Shown piece after piece: positions 34,801 through 43,800 of a stretch of 64,000 bases of DNA. The notes below the pieces were generated by a model, which searched no databases, was not told the DNA's origin, and saw only the letters and a list, made by a program, of their open reading frames with translations. How positions within the stretch are numbered: the stretch's first letter is position 1; each line of letters begins with the position of its first letter. A program made the position numbers and the translations under genes. The DNA is taken from positions 62,001-126,000 of the forward strand of contig NZ_JAPDDT010000006.1 in the NCBI RefSeq assembly GCF_025950235.1. The letters run 5' to 3'. The stretch comes from Luteolibacter arcticus (GTDB lineage: Bacteria; Verrucomicrobiota; Verrucomicrobiia; Verrucomicrobiales; Akkermansiaceae).

Positions 34801-37800
34801 CCATCGCGCATGAAGGCGATGCCGGTGTAGTCCGGTTGATCGCCGTCGCGTTTCACCCAGGCGGAAATGGTGACGGTATTCGAGTTTAGGTTGAGGGGCT
34901 GGACCTCCACCGATTGGCTCGTGCCGTTCAAGGCGAGGGCATTGTCCGTGAAGCCCGTTTCCCAGACCGGGCCATTGAGCAGGGTGCCGGTGCTGCCGGT
35001 GCCGGAGGCATCCGCGGCCACGGTGCCTTCGGTTTCATCAAGCTTCCACCAGGCGCGCAGGTCCGTGGTGTCGGTCAGCGTGATGGTGTGACTGGCCGGC
35101 GCGCCGAGCGAGGCTCCGGATGGACTCGACAGGGACACCACGATGCTCTCGGGGATCTCAACGATGGCATCCGTCAGGATCGACAGCGGGATAAGCTTGA
35201 ACTGCTCTCCCCCCGCGAAGGTCAGCGCGCCCGGCGTCAGCGTGTAGTCGCTGCCATTGGTAGCGGTACCACCGCTGACGTTGTAGTTCACGGTGACCGG
35301 AGTTGTTCCTGCCGGGCGGTCGAGCACCGCCATCAGAAGCGGCTCGGAGCCGTCCGCTTCGGAACGCAGGGACGAGGAGGTCAAGAGGCCGACTGTGCGA
35401 GGAGCAGCGTCGTCGAAGCGGACGGGGATACGGTTGAAGCCGGGACCCTGCCACGCGGCAGAGACGTGGTCGTCGCCCGTGGCTTCCTTGTGCTGGACTT
35501 CCAGATAGTAGGACTGTCCGGCCACCAGGTTGACGTTGGCGGACTTCTGGGATGGATCCGCATCCCACTCTTGAAACGCGGTAGGGGAGGTGGTCTGGGC
35601 GATCAAGGCTTTGTTCGCCGCGGTGGAGTCGGTGCTCAGGAAGAGACGCGCGACATCGTCACCGGAGATCCAGAACGTGTAGGTGCCCGTGGCCGGCGCG
35701 GTGATCAGGCCGGTGAGCCGCCGCGAGTAGCTATCCGCTACGTGCTGGGGGGGGGTGAACGAGCCCAGGGTCCCGGTGAAGGTGGGGGCGACGGTATCCC
35801 AGGTGTTGCTGTCGAAGACCGTGACCCCGGTCCAACGTTCCTCGGTGACGAGCGACGCTGGAACCGCGTCATCAAAGATCGTGATGGAATGCCTGCGGTT
35901 CGGGGTGTCGATGACGGTGTTCACAGGCGAGCGCAGTTCGAGCACCGCGAGTTCCTCCGCTTCATCAAAGGGATCTGGATTGATCCGGATCCGCACGTTG
36001 CGGGTGGTTTGGCCCGGCGCGAACGTGATCGTGGCGTAGGGAATGACCGCATTGCCGTTCGCGGCATCGACGAAGGCCCAATCGCAACCGTCTCCCAAAG
36101 CGGTGCTGCCCGATCCCCCGGTGCAGGTGACCGTGACAGTCGAAGCGGAGGCCGCCGAGAGCACCACCGCAATGTCCCGGTATTCCCCGAGCGCGCCGGG
36201 CTGTTCACTGGTCACCAGCGTGTGGTCTTCGAAACCCACATTCACGGGGAAGGCGTCGTTGTCTGCAATCGAGAGCGACGCCGACCCGGGACGATCCACT
36301 CCATAGCCTGCCGCTGCCACCACCGTGAGCACCACCGTCTCCGTGCCTTCCGCGAGCGTGTCATTGACAGGTGTGAAGGCGACAACCACCCCTCTTTCGG
36401 TATCCGGGATCACGGCGGAGCCGGTAAGTCCCGTGTAGTCGCTGCCATCGGTGGCAGTTCCGGACAGGGTGTAGCTCACCGTGAGATTACCCGCCGTGCC
36501 CGCGCGGGAGATATAGAACTTCCCGGCGGCCCCGGCCTCGGTGGGCGCGGAGTTGTAGGCTGATACCAGGACCCGCTCCCCGCTGTCATTGTCGCGGATG
36601 ATCGCCTCGGCGGACGGATCGTTGACGATGCGATAGCCAGTTCCGGGAGTCAGCGTGATCTTCACCGTTTCGGACGGTTCGGCAAGGGTGTCGCTGATGA
36701 GGGGAATCGAGAGAACCGTTTCATTCGAGCCATTCACGGGCACGTTGATCGAACCGGTGAGAGCCGTATAGTCCACACCCGCCGTCGCCGTGCCTGAGAC
36801 CGTGTAATTCAACGTGATGGTGCCACTGCCGGTTCCCGTCGAATGGAAGACCACGGCGGGGCCGGCTCCGCCCTCGATGCCGGCGACGGTGCCGGCACGC
36901 ACGGAAACCACGGGGACATCATTGTTGTCCGCGATCGTCACCGTGCCTGTGGAGTCTGGCCCGATCTTGTATCCGTCGGGAAAAGAACTCACCGCGAGCG
37001 TCACGGTTTCCGCCCTTTCGCCCTCGTCGTCGTCATAGGGCGTGAGGGCTACCTGTGCACTGCTGGCTCCGGCGGGAATGAGGACCTGTCCGCTGAGCGG
37101 GACGTAATCGGCACCCAGATAGGCACTGCCGGAGATGGAGTAGTACACCAGCAGCGGTGCCGCGGTGCTTCCCGTGCGCGTGAAAAGGAACATGCCGGAA
37201 TCCGGACCTGCCTCGGCGGAGGAAGAGTCCAGGGTCACAAGGGTCACTGTCGGAGTGTCGTCGTCCGCGACGAGAACCTTGGCGGTGATAGTGGAGCCCA
37301 GGACATAGGTGGCGTTGGTGCCGATGGTGGCAATCACATCCTCCGGCCCTTCGATCAAACTGTCATTCACCGGAGAGACCGTCACCTCCATGAAACTCTG
37401 GCCGGAGGGAATCGTGACCGTCGCGGGCAGCGTCGTGTGGTCGGTGCCATTGGTGGCGGTGCCACTCCACGCGACGGTGAGATTCAGCGCTGCGGCGGTC
37501 GAGCCGGTGCGGGTGAAGGTGAACCTGCCGGTGTCTCCGCCCGCTCCTTCGGTGGAGTGAGCATCCGAAGCCGTCACTCCCACCTGGGGCAGGGCCGTGT
37601 CCGTGTCCACCAATGTCATCTCCGCCGCATTCGCCGCGGTGGAAACATAGCCGCTAGCGGAGAATTGACCGTCTCCGGAAACAACCTGCATCGTGATTGC
37701 TTCCGGACCTTCCACGGCCGTGTCGTTCAAGGCATCAACAGTGATGTCCAGGGATGCTGCCCCCGCGGGGATCGTGAAGCTGCGAAAGGAACCGGCTGCG

Positions 37801-40433
37801 GTGACATTCGGGGACAACGTGTAGTCCGTGGTGAGGGTGGCCGTCCCACCGGGCGGAGCGACCAGCACGGTCAATGCGGCCGTGGTGTCACCGCTGCGGG
37901 TGAGGCGGAATGTTCCGTCCGCGCCGCCTTCCGTGGCATCGGCGATCTTGGTCAAGGTGACGGCAGTCAAAGCCGTGGCCGTCCAGTTGACGGTGTTGGT
38001 TCCGGCGACCACGGTATAGGGATTGGCGATCGAGGGCGTAAAGGTATAGCCAGCTAGCTTCGCGCTAAGCGTGTGCGTGCCGGTGGAAAGACCCGCGAGC
38101 GAATAGGTGCCGTCGAAGTTGGTGTAACATTCCTTGGTGCCGTTGCTGACACGGACACCGGGAATGGGGGTGCCGTCCACGGTGATGGTTCCGGCGACGA
38201 CCTGCTTGCCATGCGCGCCGACGTTGATCACGACGGAACGCCGTGCCGTGCCACCCTTCCTGTCGGACACGGTCAGCATGGCCGTCATCTGGGCAACGTT
38301 GGGGAACACGCGGGTGTAAACCGCGTTGCTGGTCCCGGTCACCCCGTCATCGAACTGCCAGTGATAGGCGAGCGCGTCACCGTTGGCATCGTTGGCGGTG
38401 GCGGTGAAGGTGACGCTGCCACCCGCACTGATATTGGTGGCACTGGCGGCCAAAGTGGTGACGGGAGCGACATTCCCCGGGAAAGGCCCGCGGTTGAAGG
38501 CGATATCGAGCGATGGCGGATCCGTCGCATTCGTTGCCAACACCGTGAAGTGCATGTCAGCTTCATTGTCCGAATAAGTGCGGCCGACTTGGATGCCGCC
38601 GTCGTTTTTTCCGCCGGTGGTGCCGGGGGTGGTGTCGAGCAAGTAGCCGGCGTTGCTGTTCTTGCCGTCTGGGTCGCGGATGGCGCCGCTGTAGAGAACG
38701 AGCGCGGAATCCGCCAGCAGTCCGCCCATGAGCGGGTGATACTCGATGTTGTAGCTGCGCACGCTGTCCTTCTTCACGCTGAGTCCGTATTGTTTTCCGG
38801 TCTCCAGGCGCGGCTGGTCATAGGCGTGGATACGGTAAACGCCATTGGCTGTCGGAAGGTGCACATGGCTGCTCGGAAGCCAGCCGAGCACGCGCTTGCT
38901 GATGCTATTGTAGTGGCGGTTGAAGCCGTACGAGGCGCCCATTTCGTCGAAGGGATTGCCGTATTCCTGGACGCTGCCGTCGCCATAGGCGGTGCCATCC
39001 GTTGTATTCCAGGAGTTGGCATGCCCGAGCCCGAGCGTGTGACCGATCTCGTGACACGCCACACCCATGCCATTCTCATCGAGCCAGACGTTGCTGCCAC
39101 CGAGGCTTCCCCACGAGCTACCCTGGGTCGCCCCATTGATCCGGACAATGACGATGTCGTATTGCGTGTAATCGTAGCCCAGGTTGAGGACTGCGGCGCG
39201 CGCTTGTTGCTGTGTCACGGAGAGGACATCGACACCGTCGACCGCATCCCCATCTTTCTGATCATACCACGCTCGCGTCTGGGGCAGCACGATTACCGGG
39301 GTGACCGTGGATGTGAGGGTCAACTTGCCGAAGGAGGTCTCCTGAAGGTAGCGGGCGGCGTCCCGCATGTCATCGGCAGCCTGGTCCTCCGTGCACGGTG
39401 CCGCCAGTTGGTCTGGAAATGTGGTGCGGATGTAGATCGCCCGGAAGTTGCCGGTCGTCCTCGCGGATGAACCGGGAAGGCCCTCGACCATCGAAGTGCC
39501 TCCACCCGGCCCTGCTCCCATGATCAGCATTTGGTACTGGTCATCCAGCACCTCCACGTGAGCGCTTTCGCAAAGCCCGATCACTTTGCCGCCCACCTCG
39601 ACCGTGGGCATCTCCTCCGTCACGGGCGTCGTTTGCGCCACGACTTCGGTCTCCTTGCCCGACACCGGGCAGGTCGATTCCACCACAGTGCCCTTGGCAA
39701 TCTTCTCGCCGACCTTGTAACGGTAGACTGGGCTCTCGGCTACCGCCAAGGGACGGTCCACCGCCACGCCATACAAGGGGATCTGCGGGCGTGTGGGAAC
39801 GTCCGCCATGCCTCCGTAGACGTAGGCCTGATAACTCACTCCATTCGCTTCGAAGAAGCGAGCGACCGGAGGAGCGCCGTACTTCCCGTTCGACATATAG
39901 ACGTTGTAGTCACCCGTGGCGGAAACCCGCTTTTCCAGAAGTGCGACGATTTCTTCCGGCAGTTCCTGGCGGACCAGCGGATCCACCGCTGACAGGAGCG
40001 CCTGCCGCGGATTGGTGATGATGAGGGCTTTGAATTCCTCGCGTCGCTCAGCGGCCAGCCGCGCTCCCTCATCCATCATCTGCTGGCGCTCTTCGGGCGC
40101 AGCATCCCTCCATTTGGCAATCCAGCCGTCGAAGGCGGCGAGCTTCGAGAGATCCGGTTCGCGCGGCTGGGGGCGCGGCGTCACGAAGCCCGTTTCCTCC
40201 GGGGTGGGGGACGGCTCCATGGGTTCCTCGCCTGCAAGAGACGGGGGCGCGGGATCGGTCGTGGAGGCGATCGCGGATTCAGGCGGAGCGCTTGCCGGTT
40301 CACGATGACCGGACGACAGCCAGAGTATCACGGCCGTGAGCACGCCCAGCATGGCTGCGCTGAGCAGGAGGAGGGTTCTTGGGGTTTTCACTGATGGGTT
40401 CTTTTGGGTTTTGTGGATAGCGGGCGGCTCCAA
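31896..40433 (-). CDS. Giant secreted multidomain metalloprotease (Calx-beta, PA14, LamG, beta-strand repeats)
   Basis: 2845 residues. N-terminal membrane anchor or signal (TLLLLSAAMLGVLTAVILWL, ~21-40). A metalloprotease domain carries GMGVACHEIGHTLGLGHANSW near residue 458, the H-E-x2-H-x2-G-x2-H zinc site of M6-like/metzincin peptidases. Then, in order: a PKD-like domain (~660-720), a carboxypeptidase-regulatory-like domain (~755-810), at least six Calx-beta repeats (~830-1450), PA14 (~1535-1680), LamG (~1795-1995), two cadherin/putative-Ig repeats (~2000-2180), autotransporter-associated beta-strand repeats (~2190-2680), and the C-terminal module ending FARLNITE. Family B operator site 40495-40527 lies 62 bp upstream. 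It likely degrades or remodels glycoproteins at the cell surface. Confidence 0.88.
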   Translation of the reverse strand: MEPPAIHKTQKNPSVKTPRTLLLLSAAMLGVLTAVILWLSSGHREPASAPPESAIASTTDPAPPSLAGEEPMEPSPTPEETGFVTPRPQPREPDLSKLAAFDGWIAKWRDAAPEERQQMMDEGARLAAERREEFKALIITNPRQALLSAVDPLVRQELPEEIVALLEKRVSATGDYNVYMSNGKYGAPPVARFFEANGVSYQAYVYGGMADVPTRPQIPLYGVAVDRPLAVAESPVYRYKVGEKIAKGTVVESTCPVSGKETEVVAQTTPVTEEMPTVEVGGKVIGLCESAHVEVLDDQYQMLIMGAGPGGGTSMVEGLPGSSARTTGNFRAIYIRTTFPDQLAAPCTEDQAADDMRDAARYLQETSFGKLTLTSTVTPVIVLPQTRAWYDQKDGDAVDGVDVLSVTQQQARAAVLNLGYDYTQYDIVIVRINGATQGSSWGSLGGSNVWLDENGMGVACHEIGHTLGLGHANSWNTTDGTAYGDGSVQEYGNPFDEMGASYGFNRHYNSISKRVLGWLPSSHVHLPTANGVYRIHAYDQPRLETGKQYGLSVKKDSVRSYNIEYHPLMGGLLADSALVLYSGAIRDPDGKNSNAGYLLDTTPGTTGGKNDGGIQVGRTYSDNEADMHFTVLATNATDPPSLDIAFNRGPFPGNVAPVTTLAASATNISAGGSVTFTATANDANGDALAYHWQFDDGVTGTSNAVYTRVFPNVAQMTAMLTVSDRKGGTARRSVVINVGAHGKQVVAGTITVDGTPIPGVRVSNGTKECYTNFDGTYSLAGLSTGTHTLSAKLAGYTFTPSIANPYTVVAGTNTVNWTATALTAVTLTKIADATEGGADGTFRLTRSGDTTAALTVLVAPPGGTATLTTDYTLSPNVTAAGSFRSFTIPAGAASLDITVDALNDTAVEGPEAITMQVVSGDGQFSASGYVSTAANAAEMTLVDTDTALPQVGVTASDAHSTEGAGGDTGRFTFTRTGSTAAALNLTVAWSGTATNGTDHTTLPATVTIPSGQSFMEVTVSPVNDSLIEGPEDVIATIGTNATYVLGSTITAKVLVADDDTPTVTLVTLDSSSAEAGPDSGMFLFTRTGSTAAPLLVYYSISGSAYLGADYVPLSGQVLIPAGASSAQVALTPYDDDEGERAETVTLAVSSFPDGYKIGPDSTGTVTIADNNDVPVVSVRAGTVAGIEGGAGPAVVFHSTGTGSGTITLNYTVSGTATAGVDYTALTGSINVPVNGSNETVLSIPLISDTLAEPSETVKITLTPGTGYRIVNDPSAEAIIRDNDSGERVLVSAYNSAPTEAGAAGKFYISRAGTAGNLTVSYTLSGTATDGSDYTGLTGSAVIPDTERGVVVAFTPVNDTLAEGTETVVLTVVAAAGYGVDRPGSASLSIADNDAFPVNVGFEDHTLVTSEQPGALGEYRDIAVVLSAASASTVTVTCTGGSGSTALGDGCDWAFVDAANGNAVIPYATITFAPGQTTRNVRIRINPDPFDEAEELAVLELRSPVNTVIDTPNRRHSITIFDDAVPASLVTEERWTGVTVFDSNTWDTVAPTFTGTLGSFTPPQHVADSYSRRLTGLITAPATGTYTFWISGDDVARLFLSTDSTAANKALIAQTTSPTAFQEWDADPSQKSANVNLVAGQSYYLEVQHKEATGDDHVSAAWQGPGFNRIPVRFDDAAPRTVGLLTSSSLRSEADGSEPLLMAVLDRPAGTTPVTVNYNVSGGTATNGSDYTLTPGALTFAGGEQFKLIPLSILTDAIVEIPESIVVSLSSPSGASLGAPASHTITLTDTTDLRAWWKLDETEGTVAADASGTGSTGTLLNGPVWETGFTDNALALNGTSQSVEVQPLNLNSNTVTISAWVKRDGDQPDYTGIAFMRDGAASGLTFGTDNELRYRWNNVVATYQFNSGLTVPDNTWTLCTVVVEPTKATFYMQPAGGTLQTAVNTATHASVPFATKLYLGQDSYGGRFLNGSLDDVRIYKRALNAAAVGVLYQEGLPPAAPLFTSDPISGAGATEDAAYSAMLAGSVTDVNFGELAYSKVSGPAWLSVASSGALSGSPGNGEVGANAFTVRVTDPTGLTDYATLNITVNNVNDTPAWTNAIITKPAASEGVAYSGSLAGDAGDDDLIHGDTIEFTKTSGPAWLAVATDGTLSGTPTSGDLSGLPFTVQVTDVADSFATATLNISVNVTNNDGAWTNANGGSWTVPTNWNGSIIAKGADKSANFANLNLTSNATVTLDGARTIGNLSFGDTTTSHDWILNTGSGGPLTLDVTGGSPLVTVNNRSTTIGAVIAGNDGLTKAGAGTLNLGGANTYSGGTTVSGGTLTLSHLGTAGSGNIALGNGTTLQVASSLNGTLTNTNTLSVTSGNTATLEMTNSSSNASFGTGAITIGGKLIIQRSAGGTATNTFSGDLLGAGTLELGSPSAVGSITPFRRTNFSSATAFDNFTGSVAIQSGANLIFVTGGTLTNSNNVSVNSGGYLTLVAGNTPAIGDLTGDGTIVKNSTGSTATMNVTSGNFTGVIGSSVFSVTGPTLIALNKTGTGTLTLGGANAYTGATTVSGGTLSVTGSLAATTLIVESGGTLGGTGTLGGAVTVQSGGTLAPGVNGTGTLALSSKALTLSGTTAMQIGRTGSTLSTDKVSGITTVTYGGTLLVTNVGGNALQVGDSFQLFSATTRTGSFATMTLQPPGAGLVWNTSTLATTGTISVAVAGALVNPYLAWASAHGLDGSHDDPDHDGTGNLLEFYLGGNPMTADGSILPLTTVNATHVVLTFKRRDDAEAHAGTEMVQWGSDLTGWTDVVVGESSAAPDANGVEIQVIENEAAPDDITVSIPRALASGGKLFARLNITE

Positions 40434-40494
40434 CCGGGCATGTTAGAACCCGCGACCCAATAGTAGTTGTAATACAGGGATTACCGCGGGATCC

Positions 40495-40527
40495 ATGGAT
40501 CTTCCGATCGAAATGATGGACTATCCG
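40495..40527 (+). promoter_or_regulatory. Family B operator, site 2
   Basis: ATGGAT (40495) and ATGGAC (40516) are exactly 21 bp apart. It lacks the A-tract of the other family B sites but keeps spacing and orientation: the ATGGAC strand is opposite to the minus-strand protease gene, 62 bp before its start. Confidence 0.5.
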
Positions 40528-40757
40528 ACGATTTCGGAAGTTCTAACAGATCCCTATGCAATTCCCTTTTTTCCGTCCGGCGGGCGATGGTTTGCGGGGC
40601 AAACGCGATCGTGGATCGAGCCTTCCGAGCATCACCAAAACCAAACCTGTTTCAATCCGAAGCCCTCGTGTTCGCTTTAGGTCCCGTGGTCCTTCGAGTG
40701 GTGTGAGGACCGTCTTTGAGTGCGGGATGACGATCGATGATTCGGTACGCGGGCAGT

Positions 40758-40791
40758 GGGTGACCGGAGGAATGGCAACCTCCGGTCACCC
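40758..40791 (-). terminator. Stem-loop terminator of the lectin-protease gene
   Basis: GGGTGACCGGAGG (40758-40770) pairs perfectly with CCTCCGGTCACCC (40779-40791) around an 8-nt loop. It lies 18 bp past the stop of the minus-strand gene at 40809. Confidence 0.7.
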
Positions 40792-40808
40792 GTGTCGCTC
40801 CGCGAAAG

Positions 40809-43800
40809 TCATTCGGTGACCTTGAGGCGTGCGAACAGCTTGCCGCCGGCCTCCAGAGTGCGCGGAATCGATACCTTGATGTCATCCGGGGCATCATCGT
40901 GTTCGCTCACTTCGACCGACACGCCGTCGGCGTCGGCTTCGGAACTGGAAGCACCGAGAATGACATCACTCCAACCGGAGAGGTCCGATCCCCACTGGAT
41001 GAGCTCGGTGCCGGCATGGGCCTCGGCATCGTCGCGGCGCTGGAAGGTAAACACCACATGCGTGGCACCCAGCGTCATGACCGGGAGGGTGGAGCTGTCG
41101 GAAGTCAGCGGGTCCCCGTTGAGATAGAACTCGAGGAGGTTGTTGATGCCATCACCATCGGAATCGGTGTCGTTGCTGGAGCCGTCGAGGCCGTGGGTCG
41201 CAGCCCACGTGGCGTAGGGGCTGACAACGATTCCGCCGCTTGTTGCAACCACGATGCTGCCGTCAACCGCGAGGCGACTGGTGTCCCACGCAAGGCCGGA
41301 GGCGAGGGCTGGCAGCGTGAGGCTGCTGAAGCTGCCGGTGCGGGTGGTGGCGCTGAAGAGCTGGAACGTGTTGCCAGCCTGTAGCGCGTCCGCCCCCACA
41401 TCGGTGATGAGCAGCCAGCCTCCGTAGGTCACCGTGCTGATGCCACTGACCTTGTCGTTGGAGAGCATGCTGCCATTGCGCGCAATCTGCATCGCGGTGA
41501 TGCCTGACAGGGAGAGCGCCTTGTTGCTGAGCGTAAGCGTGCCGATGTCAATGCCACTCAGTCCCGGGACGAGCGCGCCGCTGCTCTGCACGGTGACGGC
41601 ACCGCCCAAGGTGCCGGTGCCACCGAGGGTGGCCTGGCTTTGGACGGTGGTGGTGGTCGCGCCGAGGGATCCGGTGACGATCAAGGTGCCCGCGCTGACC
41701 GTGGTGGCACCAGTGTAGCTGTTCGCACCGGACAACGTGAGCGTTCCGGTGCCATGCTTGATCAGCGCCATGCTTCCCGAGAAGGCCCCCCCTGCGGCAC
41801 CGTTGGCAGTGGCATTGAGGGTGACCGAGTTCAAGGCATTGACGTTGGACGTGATATTCATGGCGCCGGTGAGGGTCACGGGGGTATTCCTCCAGCCCGA
41901 GGAGGCGGGGCCGGAGCCGGTGATGTTGATGATACCGGTGCCCGCGTTCGCGGTGAAGGCGGTCATCTCATACCAGACGCCGTTGCGGCCCAGCGACACG
42001 TTGAGCGTGATCGGACCGTTCGCCGCACTGGTATCCAAGGCCAGGCTGTTGCCGTTGCTGCTTCGCTTGCCGACATCGCCCGACAGGGTGATGGCCGAGG
42101 CCGTGAGCGTGGAGGACGTTGCGACTTCGATCCCTTGATAGAGCCCCCCGCCACCGTTTTCGGCAAGGGTCTGGCTGCCACCCAGGGTGATGCTGCCGTT
42201 GAGCTTGATGTCACGGGCGCCCGCACTGAGGTTGCCCGTGCCCGAGATGGCGCTGCCGGATGGCAGAGAGATCGAGCCCGCGTTGCTGAACAGATAGGCC
42301 AAGGTGGCGTTGTTCACGATGGTGCCGGTGCCAAGCGCCCCGGTGGTGCCGCCATTGCCGACCTGAAGCGTGCCCGCATTGATGTTCGTGCCGCCGCTGT
42401 AGGTGCTGGTGGCATTGAGCACCAGCGTCCCGGAGCCGGCTTTGGTGAACCCGTCATTTCCCGCGACGACCATTCCGAGGGTGGCGGTCTGGTTGTTGAC
42501 CGTGACCAGCGGACTGCCCGAGCTGACGTCGAGCGTGAGCGGTCCACCGCTGCCGGTGTTGAGGGCCCAGTTGTGGCTGGGAGTGGTGTCGCCAAAGGTC
42601 AGGTGGCCGATGGTGCGCGCGCCATCGAGCGTGACGGTGGCATTGGCCGTGAGGTTCAGGCTGGCGAAGTTGGCGGTGTTGTCCGCACCGTTGGCAGCGC
42701 CGTTGCCGTTCCAGTTGCCGGGGCTGATCCACGATCCCCCTGCGGCATTGGCCCAGGTTTTGGTCGGTGGAGTTCCATAGACCTGCACTTCCGCCAATGA
42801 GAGGAACTTGTCTCCGTTGTTGTTGTTGCCGAGAAGCTCAACCCTCACGCGGTCCGCAACCATGCCTTCGATTTGAGACAGGCTGAACACGTTCGATGCC
42901 CAGGTGCCGGGCGCGGTGAAGTGGGTGCTGCTATAAACCTCCGTGCTTCCATTCCAGAGGCTCACCTTGAAGTTGGAAAGCCGTTGAGGAAGATCCGTCC
43001 GGTTGTAGAGAACGATTTGATCAATGTTCTGCAGCGTTCCGAGATTCACTTGCCACCAACCGTTCGTGGAGCCGTCGGTGTGGGTGACGCTCCCATTGGA
43101 GTAGGTGCCATTCGTGTTGCCATCGATCGCGCGGGAAGCGACTCCCGTCTGGTAGGTGGTGGATTGCGTTGCAAGCGGCTCGCTCGGCGTACTGGTGGAG
43201 AAGACCCGAACCTCGGCGAGGCTCAGGTAGCCATTGCCATCGTTGTTGCTTCCTAGGAACTGGACCCGGACATGTCGGCCGGTCACGGCGCTAGGAAGGG
43301 TCCACAGCTCGCTGGTGCCGACAAAATCGGTCCCCTGATAGTAGTTTTGGCCTGCGAGCTCCACGCGGCTGGAGTCGAGCACCGACACCCTGAAGTTGGA
43401 AAGCCGGGTGCCCGCCCCATCGGTGCGGTTGTAGAGGTGCACCGAGCCGACGACGCGGTCGGCCCCGAGATCGACTTCCCACCAACTGTTGCTGCCGGTG
43501 TTGGTATGAGTGACGCTTCCGTTGCCCCAGTTCCCGTCAATGTTGCCATCGATGGCCCGTGAGGCGGCCCCCCCGCTCAGAACCGAGGACTGGCTCGCCG
43601 TCGCTCCTGCTTCCCGTGCCCAGTTGGGATCACCCACGGCGAGATTGGGCGGAAGCGGCGCGGCGACGATGACCTCCGCCAGGGACAGGTAGCCGTTGCC
43701 GTCATTGTTGCTGCCAAGGAATTGCACCCGCACATAGCGGCCGGTCACTGTGGAGGCCAAGGTCCATAGTTCGCTGGCGCCCACCGAGCCGCTGCCCGGA

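Larger units (their letters stand above)
40434..40808 (-). promoter_or_regulatory. Intergenic region between the two giant protease genes
   Basis: 375 bp with no gene. It contains the family B operator for the gene starting at 40433 and the terminator hairpin of the gene ending at 40809. No further structure seen. Confidence 0.6.
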
